Source: Sinorhizobium fredii NGR234
GTDB taxonomy: Bacteria > Pseudomonadota > Alphaproteobacteria > Rhizobiales > Rhizobiaceae
Assembly (NCBI RefSeq): GCF_000018545.1
Contig: NC_012586.1
Coordinates: forward strand, 1,488,001-1,552,000
Direction of reading: 5' to 3'
DNA: 64,000 bases
Of this stretch, positions 36,418 through 45,285 are shown piece after piece (position 1 is the first letter of the stretch; every line of letters starts with the position of its first letter). Below the pieces are notes generated by a model. That model saw only the letters and a list, made by a program, of their open reading frames with translations. It was not told where the DNA came from and made no database searches. The translations under genes and the position numbers were made by a program.

Positions 36418-37716
36418 ATGCGCATGACCAAGACTTCGATCGGCGGGCTGACCCGCCGCAGCCTGCTGAAGACGACCGCCAGCGCCGCCATGATCGGTGC
36501 GGCGAAGACGCTCTTTCCCTCCGGGGCCTTCGCCCAGGGCGCCGGTCCGGAGACTGCAAAAGCCGTTCTCGGTTTTATCGCTCTCACCGATTCCGCGCCC
36601 CTTGTCATCGCCAAGGAAAAGGGCTTTTTCGACAAGTACGGCATGACCGAAGTCGAGGTCGTGAAGCAGGCGTCCTGGGGCACGACCCGCGACAATCTGG
36701 TGCTCGGCTCGGCCGGCGCCGGCATCGACGGCGCGCACATCCTGACGCCGATGCCCTATCTCATCTCGACCGGCAAGGTGACGCAGAACAACCAGCCGCT
36801 ACCGATGGTAATCCTCGCCCGCCTCAATCTCGATGCCCAAGGGATTTCGGTCGGCGCGACCTACGCCGACCTGAAGGTCGGCCTCGACGCCTCGACCCTC
36901 AAGGAGGCCTTCGCCAAGAAGAAGGCAAGCGGACAGGCCGCCAAGGTCGCCATGACCTTCCCGGGCGGCACGCACGACCTCTGGCTCCGTTATTGGCTCG
37001 CCGCCGCTGGTATCGATCCGGACAAGGATGTCGAGACGATCGTGGTGCCGCCGCCGCAAATGGTCGCCAACATGAAGGTCGGTACCATGGACTGTTTCTG
37101 CGTCGGCGAGCCCTGGAACGAGCAGCTCGTCAACCAGAAGATCGGCTATTCCGCCCTGACCACCGGAGAAATCTGGGCGAAGCATCCGGAAAAATCCTTC
37201 GCGATGCGCGCCGACTGGGTCGAGAAGAACCCGCGCGCGGCCAAGGCCCTGGTCATGGCGGTCCAGGAAGCCGCGCAATGGTGCGACGACATGGCGAACA
37301 AGGAGGAACTCGCCAAGATCGTCGGCAAGCGCAGCTGGTTCAACGTGCCGCCCAAGGATATCGTCGATCGGCTGAAGGGCGAATACGACTACGGCAACGG
37401 CAAGGTCGTAGAGAACAGCCCGCACTTCATGAAATTCTGGCGCGACCAAGCGTCCTACCCGTTCCAGAGCCACGACGCCTGGTTCCTCACCGAGAACATC
37501 CGCTGGGGCAAGCTCGCGCCGGATACCGACATCAACGGACTGATCGCCAAGGTGAACCGCGAGGAAATCTGGCGCGAAGCGGCGAAGGACCTCGGCGTCG
37601 CTGACATTCCGGCCTCCACCTCGCGCGGTCCGGAGACCTTCTTCGACGGCAAGGTCTTCGATCCAGCCAACCCCGAAGCCTATCTGAAGAGCCTGGCAAT
37701 CAGCCGCATCGCCTGA
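36418..37716 (+). CDS. nrtA: Nitrate/NitT-TauT type ABC transporter substrate-binding protein (NrtA-like), Tat-exported
   Basis: The protein has 432 residues. The N-terminus has a twin-arginine signal, TRRSLLKTTASAAM, ending near AFAQ, so it is exported folded. The mature part has the NrtA-type blocks ALTDSAPLVIAKEKGFFDKYG, GSAGAGIDGAHILTPMPYL, TFPGGTHDLWLRYWLAAAGI and CVGEPWNEQLV. These are typical of nitrate/nitrite/cyanate binding proteins. GAGGGAA lies just before the ATG; a second ATG two codons later is also suitable. The sigma-54 promoter and downstream NrtB/NrtD-like genes support a nitrogen-source transporter. Confidence 0.92.
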   Translation: MRMTKTSIGGLTRRSLLKTTASAAMIGAAKTLFPSGAFAQGAGPETAKAVLGFIALTDSAPLVIAKEKGFFDKYGMTEVEVVKQASWGTTRDNLVLGSAGAGIDGAHILTPMPYLISTGKVTQNNQPLPMVILARLNLDAQGISVGATYADLKVGLDASTLKEAFAKKKASGQAAKVAMTFPGGTHDLWLRYWLAAAGIDPDKDVETIVVPPPQMVANMKVGTMDCFCVGEPWNEQLVNQKIGYSALTTGEIWAKHPEKSFAMRADWVEKNPRAAKALVMAVQEAAQWCDDMANKEELAKIVGKRSWFNVPPKDIVDRLKGEYDYGNGKVVENSPHFMKFWRDQASYPFQSHDAWFLTENIRWGKLAPDTDINGLIAKVNREEIWREAAKDLGVADIPASTSRGPETFFDGKVFDPANPEAYLKSLAISRIA

Positions 37717-37720
37717 TGCC

Positions 37721-37755
37721 GCAGAGGCAGCCGGGTCCTGCCCGGCTGCCTCTGC
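37721..37755 (+). promoter_or_regulatory. Strong intercistronic hairpin between nrtA and nrtB
   Basis: GCAGAGGCAGCCGGG (37721-37735) pairs perfectly with CCCGGCTGCCTCTGC (37741-37755), a 15-bp stem with loop TCCTG. It starts 4 bp after the nrtA stop and lacks a U-tract. Such hairpins commonly protect the binding-protein mRNA or attenuate read-through, giving more binding protein than permease. Confidence 0.8.
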
Positions 37756-37847
37756 ATAAATGCATGCAGCAGTTCAAAGCGATACAGCGACCTTCGTGCG
37801 TCCAGAGACGCGCGGCGCTGTAGACCCGAAACCCTCAGGAGAACGGC

Positions 37848-38741
37848 ATGTCCGTCACCAATCTCAAGCTCGAACCGCAGGCGGCGCCGCAGCCTTTGGC
37901 CAACGTCATCGCGCTCAGCTACCCCGCGCGCCCCGGCATCGATCGCCGCCTGTCGCGCCTCGTCGCCCAGGCTGTCGCAAATCTCTTGCCGTTGCTCGTC
38001 ACGCTATCGTTCTTCACTCTCGCCTGGCAGGTCATTTGCTCGTCACCCGACTCGAGCCTGCCTGCGCCGTCCCGCGTCTTCGAGGAGAGCTGGGAGTTGA
38101 TCGCCCATCCCTTCTATGCCGGACAGGGCGTCGACCAGGGACTGTTCTGGCATGTTTTCGCCAGCCTGCAGCGCGTCGCGCTCGGCTATGCCATGGCCGC
38201 CGCGGTCGGCATCGCCCTTGGTGTGCTCGTCGGCCAGAGCGCGCTCGCCATGCGCGGCCTCGACCCGATCTTCCAGGTGCTGCGCACCGTGCCACCACTC
38301 GCCTGGCTGCCGCTTTCGCTCGCCGCCTTCCAGGACGGCAACCCATCGGCGATTTTCGTCATCTTCATCACGGCGATCTGGCCGATCATCATCAACACGG
38401 CAGTCGGCATCCGCAACATTCCGCAGGACTACCAGAACGTCGCCCGGGTGCTGCGCCTCAACGGCTTCGAGTATTTCGCCAAGATCATGCTGCCCGCCGC
38501 CGCCCCTTACATCTTCACGGGCTTGAGGATCGGCATCGGGCTCTCCTGGCTGGCGATCGTCGCTGCCGAGATGCTGATCGGCGGCGTCGGCATCGGCTTC
38601 TTCATCTGGGACGCCTGGAATTCGTCGCTGATCAGCGACATCATCGTGGCGCTGATCTATGTCGGCATCGTCGGCTTCCTTCTCGACCGTCTCATCGCCC
38701 TGATCGGCCGCGCAGTCACCCGCGGCACCGCGAACGCCTGA
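37848..38741 (+). CDS. nrtB: Nitrate-type ABC transporter permease (NrtB-like)
   Basis: The protein has 297 residues with an AGGAG ribosome site. About six transmembrane segments follow a 50-residue cytoplasmic N-terminus. The EAA loop reads NVARVLRLNGFEYFAKIMLPAAAPYIFTGLRI, and the C-terminal LLDRLIALIGRAV is typical of the SsuC/NrtB/TauC group. It forms the channel for the NrtA-like binding protein. It is followed 11 bp later by the ATPase gene. Confidence 0.93.
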   Translation: MSVTNLKLEPQAAPQPLANVIALSYPARPGIDRRLSRLVAQAVANLLPLLVTLSFFTLAWQVICSSPDSSLPAPSRVFEESWELIAHPFYAGQGVDQGLFWHVFASLQRVALGYAMAAAVGIALGVLVGQSALAMRGLDPIFQVLRTVPPLAWLPLSLAAFQDGNPSAIFVIFITAIWPIIINTAVGIRNIPQDYQNVARVLRLNGFEYFAKIMLPAAAPYIFTGLRIGIGLSWLAIVAAEMLIGGVGIGFFIWDAWNSSLISDIIVALIYVGIVGFLLDRLIALIGRAVTRGTANA

Positions 38742-38752
38742 GGAGATCCTCC

Positions 38753-39553
38753 ATGACCAAAAGCTATCTCTCGCTCGAACTCATCGACAAGACCTTCGAA
38801 CGCGGCGGAACGCGCACCGAGGTCCTGAAACAGGTGTCTCTTGCCGTCGAAAAAGGCGAGTTCATCTCGATCATCGGCCATTCCGGCTGTGGCAAGTCAA
38901 CCTTGCTCAACATCGTCGGCGGGTTGACGCAGGCGACGAGCGGCGTGGTGCTCCTCGACGGCAAGGTGGTCGACGAGCCGGGACCGGACCGCGCCGTCGT
39001 CTTCCAGAACCACTCGCTGCTGCCCTGGCTGACGGTCTATGAGAACGTCCGGCTCGCCGTCGACAAGGTCTTTTCCGCGACGCGCAACAAGCGGGAACGC
39101 CATGAATGGACCATGCGCAACCTCGAGCTGGTGCAGATGGCCCACGCCGCCGACAGGCGCCCTTCCGAAGTGTCCGGCGGCATGAAGCAGCGCGTCGGCA
39201 TCGCCCGGGCGCTCGCCATGGAACCGAAGGTGCTGCTTCTCGACGAACCCTTCGGCGCGCTCGACGCCTTGACCCGCGCCCATCTGCAGGACCAGGTCAT
39301 GCAGATCCACGCGACGCTCGGCAATACGGTCCTGATGATCACGCATGATGTCGACGAAGCCGTTCTGCTCTCCGACCGCATCGTAATGATGACCAACGGA
39401 CCGTCGGCGCGGATTGGCGAGATCCTCGACGTGCCGCTCGCCCGCCCGCGCCGGCGCATCGAGCTCGCCTCGGATCGAACGTACCTGAAATGTCGCGAAG
39501 CGGTGCTCAAGTTCCTCTACGAGCGTCACCGCTTCGTCGAAGCTGCGGAGTGA
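38753..39553 (+). CDS. nrtD: Nitrate-type ABC transporter ATP-binding protein (NrtD-like)
   Basis: The 266-residue product starts at the ATG at 38753, just after AGGAG. Walker A is GHSGCGKST, the signature SGGMKQR, and Walker B LLLDEPFGALD. A His switch is visible in MITHDVDEAV. It energises NrtB for uptake of nitrate or a similar anion. It is the last gene of the sigma-54 operon; no assimilatory nitrate reductase gene follows. Confidence 0.94.
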   Translation: MTKSYLSLELIDKTFERGGTRTEVLKQVSLAVEKGEFISIIGHSGCGKSTLLNIVGGLTQATSGVVLLDGKVVDEPGPDRAVVFQNHSLLPWLTVYENVRLAVDKVFSATRNKRERHEWTMRNLELVQMAHAADRRPSEVSGGMKQRVGIARALAMEPKVLLLDEPFGALDALTRAHLQDQVMQIHATLGNTVLMITHDVDEAVLLSDRIVMMTNGPSARIGEILDVPLARPRRRIELASDRTYLKCREAVLKFLYERHRFVEAAE

Positions 39554-39698
39554 GACCCCGCGCGCCGGATCGCTGGAGAATGTCCACACTTTCAGTTGCG
39601 CCCCACCAGCTCAGGCTCCGCTTCCCCTGCCCTCCCGCAGGGGAATGCAGCCGCTTTGAGTCACTACCGCGGTCCGGCCCGGCGTCCGCGGCCGATCC

Positions 39699-40322
39699 TC
39701 AATTGGTCGCGAAGCAATAGAAGAGGCCGTCGCCGCCGGTGCCCTTGAAGGCCCCGATGGTGCAGCCGCCACGCGTAGGATGGGAGGAGTTCCAGGATTT
39801 GGCGGCGGCCGAGTCGTCCAACCCGGTGCGGTCGCTATGACCAACGATTGCCGCACCCTCTGCGCCGCCCATGGTCCAGTTGCCGCAGGTCTCCGCGGCA
39901 GCGGTTCCATCCGGCTTGGTGCCGGTCAGAATGTCGTGTCGGTTCGGCGTGTCGCCCCGGCCATTGATGACTTCGCCCTTTTCGTTGAGCGCAGTTTGTT
40001 TGGTCAGATTGTTGCTGTCACCGTGCAACGAAGCGACGTCGTCGGCAATCTTTTCGCCCTTGGCGTTGTGCCAAGGTCCCGTACCGATGCGATCCTTGGC
40101 ATTCTCGGCATCTGTGGAGAGATATGCCCTCCAGGTCTTGCCGGTCGAGCCGCCGGCAGCCGCCAGGACGCCACAATGCGCATCGGCGCCGGCCAACCCC
40201 CCGAGATCGCCGCCCTTGCCCGGATTAGCGCTGGTGACGAAGAAGCTCATCGACGTGTCCTGAGCATGGACCGAGGTGAGCGAAAAGGCCAATGCGGTTG
40301 CGATAAGTGCCATGCCTTTCAT
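39699..40322 (-). CDS. Secreted lectin-annotated protein
   Basis: The 207-residue product starts at the ATG at 40322, which has AAGGGAGG upstream; an earlier in-frame start lacks a site. A signal peptide (MKGMALIATALAFSLTSVHA) is cleaved before QDTSMSFFVTS. The mature part has GDLGGLAGADAHCGVLAAA, a RAYLSTDAENAKDRIGTGPW segment, NGRGDTPNRHDILTG and a C-terminal GGDGLFYCFA. This matches exported alphaproteobacterial proteins often annotated as lectin and related to the endostatin-like fold. Two or three disulfides are likely. The ligand is unknown. Confidence 0.8.
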   Translation of the reverse strand: MKGMALIATALAFSLTSVHAQDTSMSFFVTSANPGKGGDLGGLAGADAHCGVLAAAGGSTGKTWRAYLSTDAENAKDRIGTGPWHNAKGEKIADDVASLHGDSNNLTKQTALNEKGEVINGRGDTPNRHDILTGTKPDGTAAAETCGNWTMGGAEGAAIVGHSDRTGLDDSAAAKSWNSSHPTRGGCTIGAFKGTGGDGLFYCFATN

Positions 40323-40468
40323 GGCGAACCTCCCTTGGATATGTCCAGGGCTCAAGCGTATTGCGCACGACCGCAAGGGTAAAATCGAAATCTCGTGAGG
40401 AGCCTAATGACATGTCGCCCAAAAGTGTGCAGCGGTTCTGGGATGACGACATGCACAAAAACAAAGAC

Positions 40469-40512
40469 CTAAAGCGCGCCGCGTGAGTACGTTTGAACGC
40501 GACGCGCTTTAG
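40469..40512. repeat. Intergenic palindrome, rhizobial REP-like
   Basis: CTAAAGCGCG-C-CGCGT and ACGCG-A-CGCGCTTTAG form an imperfect inverted repeat around GAGTACGTTTGA. This CTAAAGCGCG(T/C)CGCGT palindrome type is common between genes in Sinorhizobium. It may act as a bidirectional terminator or mRNA stabiliser. Confidence 0.6.
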
Positions 40513-40547
40513 ACGGGCGGCCGGCGCTTCACGCAACGCACGACCGG

Positions 40548-40942
40548 TCAGACGCGGTCAATGGGGATGGGATACCGGTGAGCTTGTCGGGAGATGCCGG
40601 CGATGCGGCCGGCACCGTCGAGCGCGATGCTCAGCGTCTGATCCAAATGGCCGTCGAGCGTCACGATGAGCCCCGGCGCATCGTTGATGATTGCGGGGCT
40701 GGCCGCGACCTGGCGGGAGAGATTCTTGTTGGCCAGCCCAAGAAGCAGGCGCGCCACCTTGTCTGCGCCGGTGACGACGTTGAGAGCGGCGTCACCTTTC
40801 CGCCGCCGTCCGTCACGAGTTCGACATCGTCGGCGAGAATCTTCTTGAGATTGTCCAGGTTCCCTGTGAACACGGCCTCCTGAAAGCTCGCGACAAACCG
40901 GCCGACATCTGCCTCGCTGGGTCGGAAGCGCTTGCTGGACAT
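40548..40942 (-). pseudogene. ECF41/SigJ-type sigma factor, C-terminal remnant with frameshift
   Basis: The first frame reads SSKRFRPSEADVGRFVASFQ, then GNLDNLKKILADDVELVTDGGGKVT. It then must shift by one base near 40795 (GTGACGCCGCTC, where GTGACGGCCGCTC would be expected). It continues AALNVVTGADKVARLLLGLA and PGLIVTLDGHLDQTLSIALDGAG. This is the SnoaL-like C-terminal domain of ECF41 sigma factors. The sigma-2 and sigma-4 domains are missing upstream. The gene is decayed and has no plausible promoter-recognition activity. Confidence 0.82.
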
Positions 40943-41092
40943 CGGACTTTGAAAGAAAAAATCCGCGGGCTCGGACTAAGACGCCCATCAGACGCCGCCG
41001 TTCGAGGCAGAAACAACGAGGATGACAGGTGAGCGAAGTTTTCAAGGGCGGTTGTCAATAAAAGGAGTCCGACCGGCTCAAACCGCGCCGCC

Positions 41093-41527
41093 TCAGCTCC
41101 GCTCGATCTCTCGGCGCAAGACGATCGAGGTCGTCAGGTCCTCGACATTCTCGAACTGGGCGACGTCGTTGCGCAGTTCGTTCAGGGCATTGATCGATGT
41201 CACGCTCACCTCGACCACCAGATCGAGCTGGCCGCTGACGGAGGAAACCCGCCGCACCGACGAAAGGCCGGCGAGCCTGTCCAGCACACCGAGCGAGGGT
41301 GTGCGCTTGAGCGTCACCATCAGGAACGCCTCGATCTGCCCCTCCTCCAGTTGGCCGATATCGGCGCGGTAGCCGCGGATCAGCCCAGTCTTTTCGAGCC
41401 GCGCGACCCGCTCGGCGGTCGCGCTGCGCGACAGCCCGATACGGCCGGCGAGCGATTTCATGGGGATGCGCGCCTCGCGGCTCAGAATGCTGAGGATCGT
41501 CCGGTCCGTAGCGTCGATAGTCTGCAC
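41093..41527 (-). CDS. Lrp/AsnC-family transcriptional regulator
   Basis: The 144-residue product starts at a GTG at 41527, which has AAGGAG 7 bases upstream; this is preferred over longer frames. The N-terminal winged HTH reads DATDRTILSILSREARIPMKSLAGRIGLSRSATAERVARLE. The C-terminal RAM domain runs from GQIEAFLMVTL to the DLTTSIVLRRE end. It is divergent from the large aminotransferase fusion gene, 125 bp away. It probably senses an amino acid and controls that gene. Confidence 0.93.
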   Translation of the reverse strand: MQTIDATDRTILSILSREARIPMKSLAGRIGLSRSATAERVARLEKTGLIRGYRADIGQLEEGQIEAFLMVTLKRTPSLGVLDRLAGLSSVRRVSSVSGQLDLVVEVSVTSINALNELRNDVAQFENVEDLTTSIVLRREIERS

Positions 41528-41652
41528 TGAGAACTCCTTCGGCAACGCCGACAAGATGACGGTTATTACGAACAAAGTGGCGGCGCAACCGGCGGATTGC
41601 CGGATGCGCGCTATTCGGCGGCATGCGACGCTCGCCGCGAGAGTGAGGTCCC

Positions 41653-44600
41653 ATGAACGACATGCTGAACACAAAACCGGAATTATCCCTGGACGAAGCC
41701 GGCGCACTCCTCGCGCAGCACTTCGGGCTCAAAGGGACGCTCGTGCCGCTCGACAGCGAGCGGGACCAGAATTTCAAAGTGACCGCCGACGACGGCAGGA
41801 CTTTCATCCTGAAGATCATCAACGCCGCCGAGCCGGCGGTGGAAAGCGATTTCCAGACGGCGCTCTTGAAACACATCGGCGAAAATGCGGGCGACCTTCC
41901 GGTTCCCCACCTCCATCCGACGCTCTCGTCAGCGAGCCTCGCCGAAACGACGAGTGCCCGCGGCGCTGCCCACCGCCTGCGGCTAGTCAGTTGGGTACCG
42001 GGCGTTCCGCTTGCCCAGTCCGACCGAAGCGAAGCGGCTCTGGAATCGCTCGGGCGGATGCTCGGCCGCTTCGATGCCTCGCTCCGGGGTTTCATGCATC
42101 CGGGCGCGCTTCGCGACCTCGACTGGGATATTCGCAAGGCCGGCCGCTCCGCCGACCGGCTGCACCATGTTGCCGACGAGAGCGACCGTGCCCTGCTCGG
42201 GCGTTTTCTCGCCCGTTTTGAAGAACAGGTCTCCCCGCGCTTTGCGACCTTGCGTGCGTCGATCATTCACAATGATGCGAACGACTGGAATATATTGGTA
42301 GACCCCGACAATCGGGATCGCATATCCGGCATCATCGACCTCGGGGATGCTCTCTACGCGCCGGTCATCGCCGAGGTGGCGATCGCTGCCGCCTATGCCG
42401 GGCTCGATCACCCCGATCCGATCGGTGCGGCTGCGGCGATCGCCCGCGGCTTCCATGGCGAATACCCGCTTCTCGAAGAGGAGATCGATCTCCTCTTCGA
42501 TCTGATCGCCATGCGGCTGGTGACCTCCGTGACGATCTCAGCGTCGCGCCGGACGCATGCCGGTGACAATCCTTACCTCGCGATCAGCGAGCGGCCCGCC
42601 TGGACGCTCCTGCGCAAGCTCGACGCCATGCAGCCGCGCTTCGCAACCGCGATTCTCAGGCACGCCTGTGGTTTCGAGGCGGTTCGCGGCGCGCGCGCCG
42701 CCAGCGCCTGGATCGAGCAGAACCGCAAGAGCCTCCTGCCGCTCCTTGGCCGCCCTGCCGCAACCTATCGGGCCGATCTCGTCCCCTATGGCGACCCGGC
42801 GCATCCGATGACCGTCAGTTCGGCGGAGGCGCGGCCGCATGATGCGCAGTTCATCTGGGAAGAACATTGCCGCAAGACGGGCGTGGAACTTGGCATCGGC
42901 CCGTGGGGCGAAGCCCGCACCGTCTATTCCGGCGAGATGTTCGTGTCGCGCCTGATCGACGATGCCCGCCGTACGCGCCACCTGGGCCTCGATCTCTTCA
43001 TGGCGGCCGGTACGAAGCTTTACGCGCCGCTCGCGGCGACGGTGGTGAGCGTCGAGGTCGAACGGGAGCCCCTCGGCTACGGCTGCCTGATCGCCCTTCG
43101 GCACGAGCCGGCCAACTGCCCACCCTTCCTGACGCTCTGGGGGCACCTTGCCCATGAGGCCGTCGGGCGGCTGAAGGCCGGCGACCGTTTGGAGGCCGGT
43201 GCGCTCGTCGGCGAAATGGGCATGCCGGAGGAGAACGGCGGCTGGGCGCCGCACCTGCATCTGCAGATTTCCACCGATACGGATCTTTCGGCGACGGAGA
43301 TCCTCGGCGTTGGCGAGGAGCGCTACCTCGATGTCTGGGCGGAGCTCTTTCCGGATCCGAGCCTGTTCGCCGGCATCGCGGAGGAATTCTTCAAGTGCAG
43401 CGGCCGCTCGCATGAGGAGATCGTCAGGCTTCGCAAGGCGCTTCTGCTGCCGAACCTGTCGATCTCCTACGACAAGCCGATCAAGTTCGTGCGCGGCGAA
43501 GGGGTCTGGCTTATCGATGATCGCGGCCGCGCTTATCTCGACTGCTTCAACAATGTCTGCCACATCGGTCACGCTCATCCGGCGGTGGTCGAAGCGATGG
43601 CGCTGCAGGCGGCGGCGCTCAACACCAATACGCGCTACCTGCACGACAACATAGTCGCCTATGCCGAACGACTGACGGCGACGATGCCGAAGGAACTGGC
43701 GGTCGCCGGCTTCGTCAATAGCGGCTCGGAAGCGAACGGTCTCGCGCTGCGCCTGATGCGCACCCATACGGGCCGGGAAAACGCCATCGTCCTCGATTGG
43801 GCCTATCACGGCACGACGCAGGAACTGATCGATATCAGCGCCTACAAGTTCCGCCGCAAGGGCGGCAAAGGACAGAAGCCGCATGTCCATGTGGCGACTG
43901 TACCCGACAGCTACCACGCGCCGGCCGACTGGCCGGTCGAGGAGCATGGGAAACGCTTTGCCGAAAGCGTCGCCGAACTGATAGCGGCCATGAAGGCCAA
44001 GGGCGAAGCGCCCGGCTTCTTCCTGGCCGAGTCCATTCCGAGCGTCGCCGGCCAAGTCTTCCTCCCGGACGGATATCTCAAGGAAGTCTACCGCATGGTG
44101 CGGGAAGCGGGCGGCGTTTGCATCGCGGACGAAGTACAGGTTGGCTTCGGGCGGGTCGGCAGCCATTGGTGGGCCTTCGAGACGCAGGGGGTCGTCCCCG
44201 ACATCGTCACCATGGGCAAGCCGATCGGCAACGGACACCCATTGGCGGCGGTCGTCACCTCCCGCGAGATCGCCAGCTCGTTCAACAACGGCATGGAGTT
44301 TTTCAACACGTTCGGCGGAAACCCGGTCTCCTGTGCCGTCGGCCTCGCCGTCCTCGATGTCATGGAGAGGCAGGAGCTGCGGCGCAATGCCTTCGAGATC
44401 GGCAACTATCTGGTCGCAGCCTTCCGCAAGATGCAGATGCGCTACGATGTCATCGGCGACGTTCGCGGCCTTGGCCTGTTCCTCGGCATCGAGCTCGTCA
44501 GTGACCGAAGGACGAAGGCGCCCGCCACCGAGATCGCCCGGGCGGTTTGCAACGGTGCGCGGCAGCGCGGCGTCCTGATGGGCACCGAGGGGCCGCACGA

Positions 44601-44709
44601 CAATGTCCTGAAGATGCGCCCGCCGATGATTTTTTCGAAGCGCGACGCGGATCATCTGATCGCGGTGCTCGACGAAACCTTCCTGGCGGTGGCGGCGGGC
44701 GGCGCGTAG
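41653..44709 (+). CDS. Trifunctional fusion: APH-type kinase, M23-like domain, class-III aminotransferase/phospholyase
   Basis: The protein has 1018 residues. Residues about 10-330 are an aminoglycoside-phosphotransferase/hydroxylysine-kinase fold: catalytic loop [10 protein letters not shown] (Asp208, Asn213) and GIIDLGDA. Residues about 400-560 resemble an M23/LytM metallopeptidase ([20 protein letters not shown] ... WGHLAH ... PHLHLQIS). Residues about 590-1018 are a class-III PLP enzyme with the Schiff-base Lys856 in TMGKPIGNG and the [11 protein letters not shown] block. The kinase plus aminotransferase-like pairing mirrors hydroxylysine kinase and 5-phosphohydroxylysine or ethanolamine-phosphate phospholyase, suggesting phosphorylation followed by beta-elimination of an amino alcohol. 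The middle domain may be structural. It is divergent from an Lrp/AsnC regulator. Confidence 0.9.
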   Translation: MNDMLNTKPELSLDEAGALLAQHFGLKGTLVPLDSERDQNFKVTADDGRTFILKIINAAEPAVESDFQTALLKHIGENAGDLPVPHLHPTLSSASLAETTSARGAAHRLRLVSWVPGVPLAQSDRSEAALESLGRMLGRFDASLRGFMHPGALRDLDWDIRKAGRSADRLHHVADESDRALLGRFLARFEEQVSPRFATLRASIIHNDANDWNILVDPDNRDRISGIIDLGDALYAPVIAEVAIAAAYAGLDHPDPIGAAAAIARGFHGEYPLLEEEIDLLFDLIAMRLVTSVTISASRRTHAGDNPYLAISERPAWTLLRKLDAMQPRFATAILRHACGFEAVRGARAASAWIEQNRKSLLPLLGRPAATYRADLVPYGDPAHPMTVSSAEARPHDAQFIWEEHCRKTGVELGIGPWGEARTVYSGEMFVSRLIDDARRTRHLGLDLFMAAGTKLYAPLAATVVSVEVEREPLGYGCLIALRHEPANCPPFLTLWGHLAHEAVGRLKAGDRLEAGALVGEMGMPEENGGWAPHLHLQISTDTDLSATEILGVGEERYLDVWAELFPDPSLFAGIAEEFFKCSGRSHEEIVRLRKALLLPNLSISYDKPIKFVRGEGVWLIDDRGRAYLDCFNNVCHIGHAHPAVVEAMALQAAALNTNTRYLHDNIVAYAERLTATMPKELAVAGFVNSGSEANGLALRLMRTHTGRENAIVLDWAYHGTTQELIDISAYKFRRKGGKGQKPHVHVATVPDSYHAPADWPVEEHGKRFAESVAELIAAMKAKGEAPGFFLAESIPSVAGQVFLPDGYLKEVYRMVREAGGVCIADEVQVGFGRVGSHWWAFETQGVVPDIVTMGKPIGNGHPLAAVVTSREIASSFNNGMEFFNTFGGNPVSCAVGLAVLDVMERQELRRNAFEIGNYLVAAFRKMQMRYDVIGDVRGLGLFLGIELVSDRRTKAPATEIARAVCNGARQRGVLMGTEGPHDNVLKMRPPMIFSKRDADHLIAVLDETFLAVAAGGA

Positions 44710-44770
44710 GAGGGCAGAAAAGCGATCGCTCCTACTGCAAAGATGCGTGGCAACCCAAGCGGTCCTGTTT

Positions 44771-45226
44771 CTACTCTGCCACCCACCGGTAGAGGACGTC
44801 CGGCTCCTTTTCTTCGTTTCGGCTGCCGTCCGTCTCCTCAACGGCGATGAACCCATGCTTCTCGTAAAAGCGACGCGCTCCCCGGTTGCACTGAAAGGTC
44901 CAAAGCGACAGCTGCGCGGCGCCTGTCCGAGCGACGTTCAGGAGCGATGCTCCAATGCCACGCCCTTGATGCGCCGGCAAAACGTAGAGCTGGTCAATCC
45001 ATTCCGGCCGAAAAGCAATCATCCCGACCAGTACATCGCGCTCGAATACTCCCCACACGGAGCAGTCCTGAAACACTCTGTTCCTGAAGAACCAACTATC
45101 TTCCTCCGGTGTGTGGAGACCTGCAAGCGAGGGAAGGCGATCGTCAAACGCAACCCGCAGGACGCCCGCCGCCTCATCGGCGAATTCACGTCCAAGCTGC
45201 ACCGGCTGAGAGGTACTGAATTCCAT
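44771..45226 (-). CDS. GNAT-family N-acetyltransferase
   Basis: The product has 151 residues from the ATG at 45226 (MEFSTSQPVQLG); the frame is open to a start at 45283. The GNAT core is visible: DVLVGMIAFRPEWIDQLYVLP (motif D/A beta strands), the acetyl-CoA loop QGRGIGASLL, and NRGARRFYEKHGFIAVEETDG at the C-terminus. It acetylates an amine or other acceptor that cannot be told. It is a single gene. Confidence 0.88.
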   Translation of the reverse strand: MEFSTSQPVQLGREFADEAAGVLRVAFDDRLPSLAGLHTPEEDSWFFRNRVFQDCSVWGVFERDVLVGMIAFRPEWIDQLYVLPAHQGRGIGASLLNVARTGAAQLSLWTFQCNRGARRFYEKHGFIAVEETDGSRNEEKEPDVLYRWVAE

Positions 45227-45285
45227 TCCTGTCGTTCCCCATAGGGGGGCACCGTCAAAAGCTTCCCGCCAAATTCCTATCAAGC

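Noticed and set aside
36234..37604. 456-codon plus-strand frame
   Set aside because: It overlaps nrtA in another frame and starts in the sigma-54 promoter; it is Arg-rich without motifs.
37760..38752. N-terminal extension of the NrtD frame
   Set aside because: It overlaps nrtB out of frame; a good AGGAG site selects the ATG at 38753.
42538..44856. 772-codon minus-strand open frame
   Set aside because: It is fully antisense to the kinase/aminotransferase gene, whose motifs and codon use are clear. Long antisense frames are common in GC-rich DNA.
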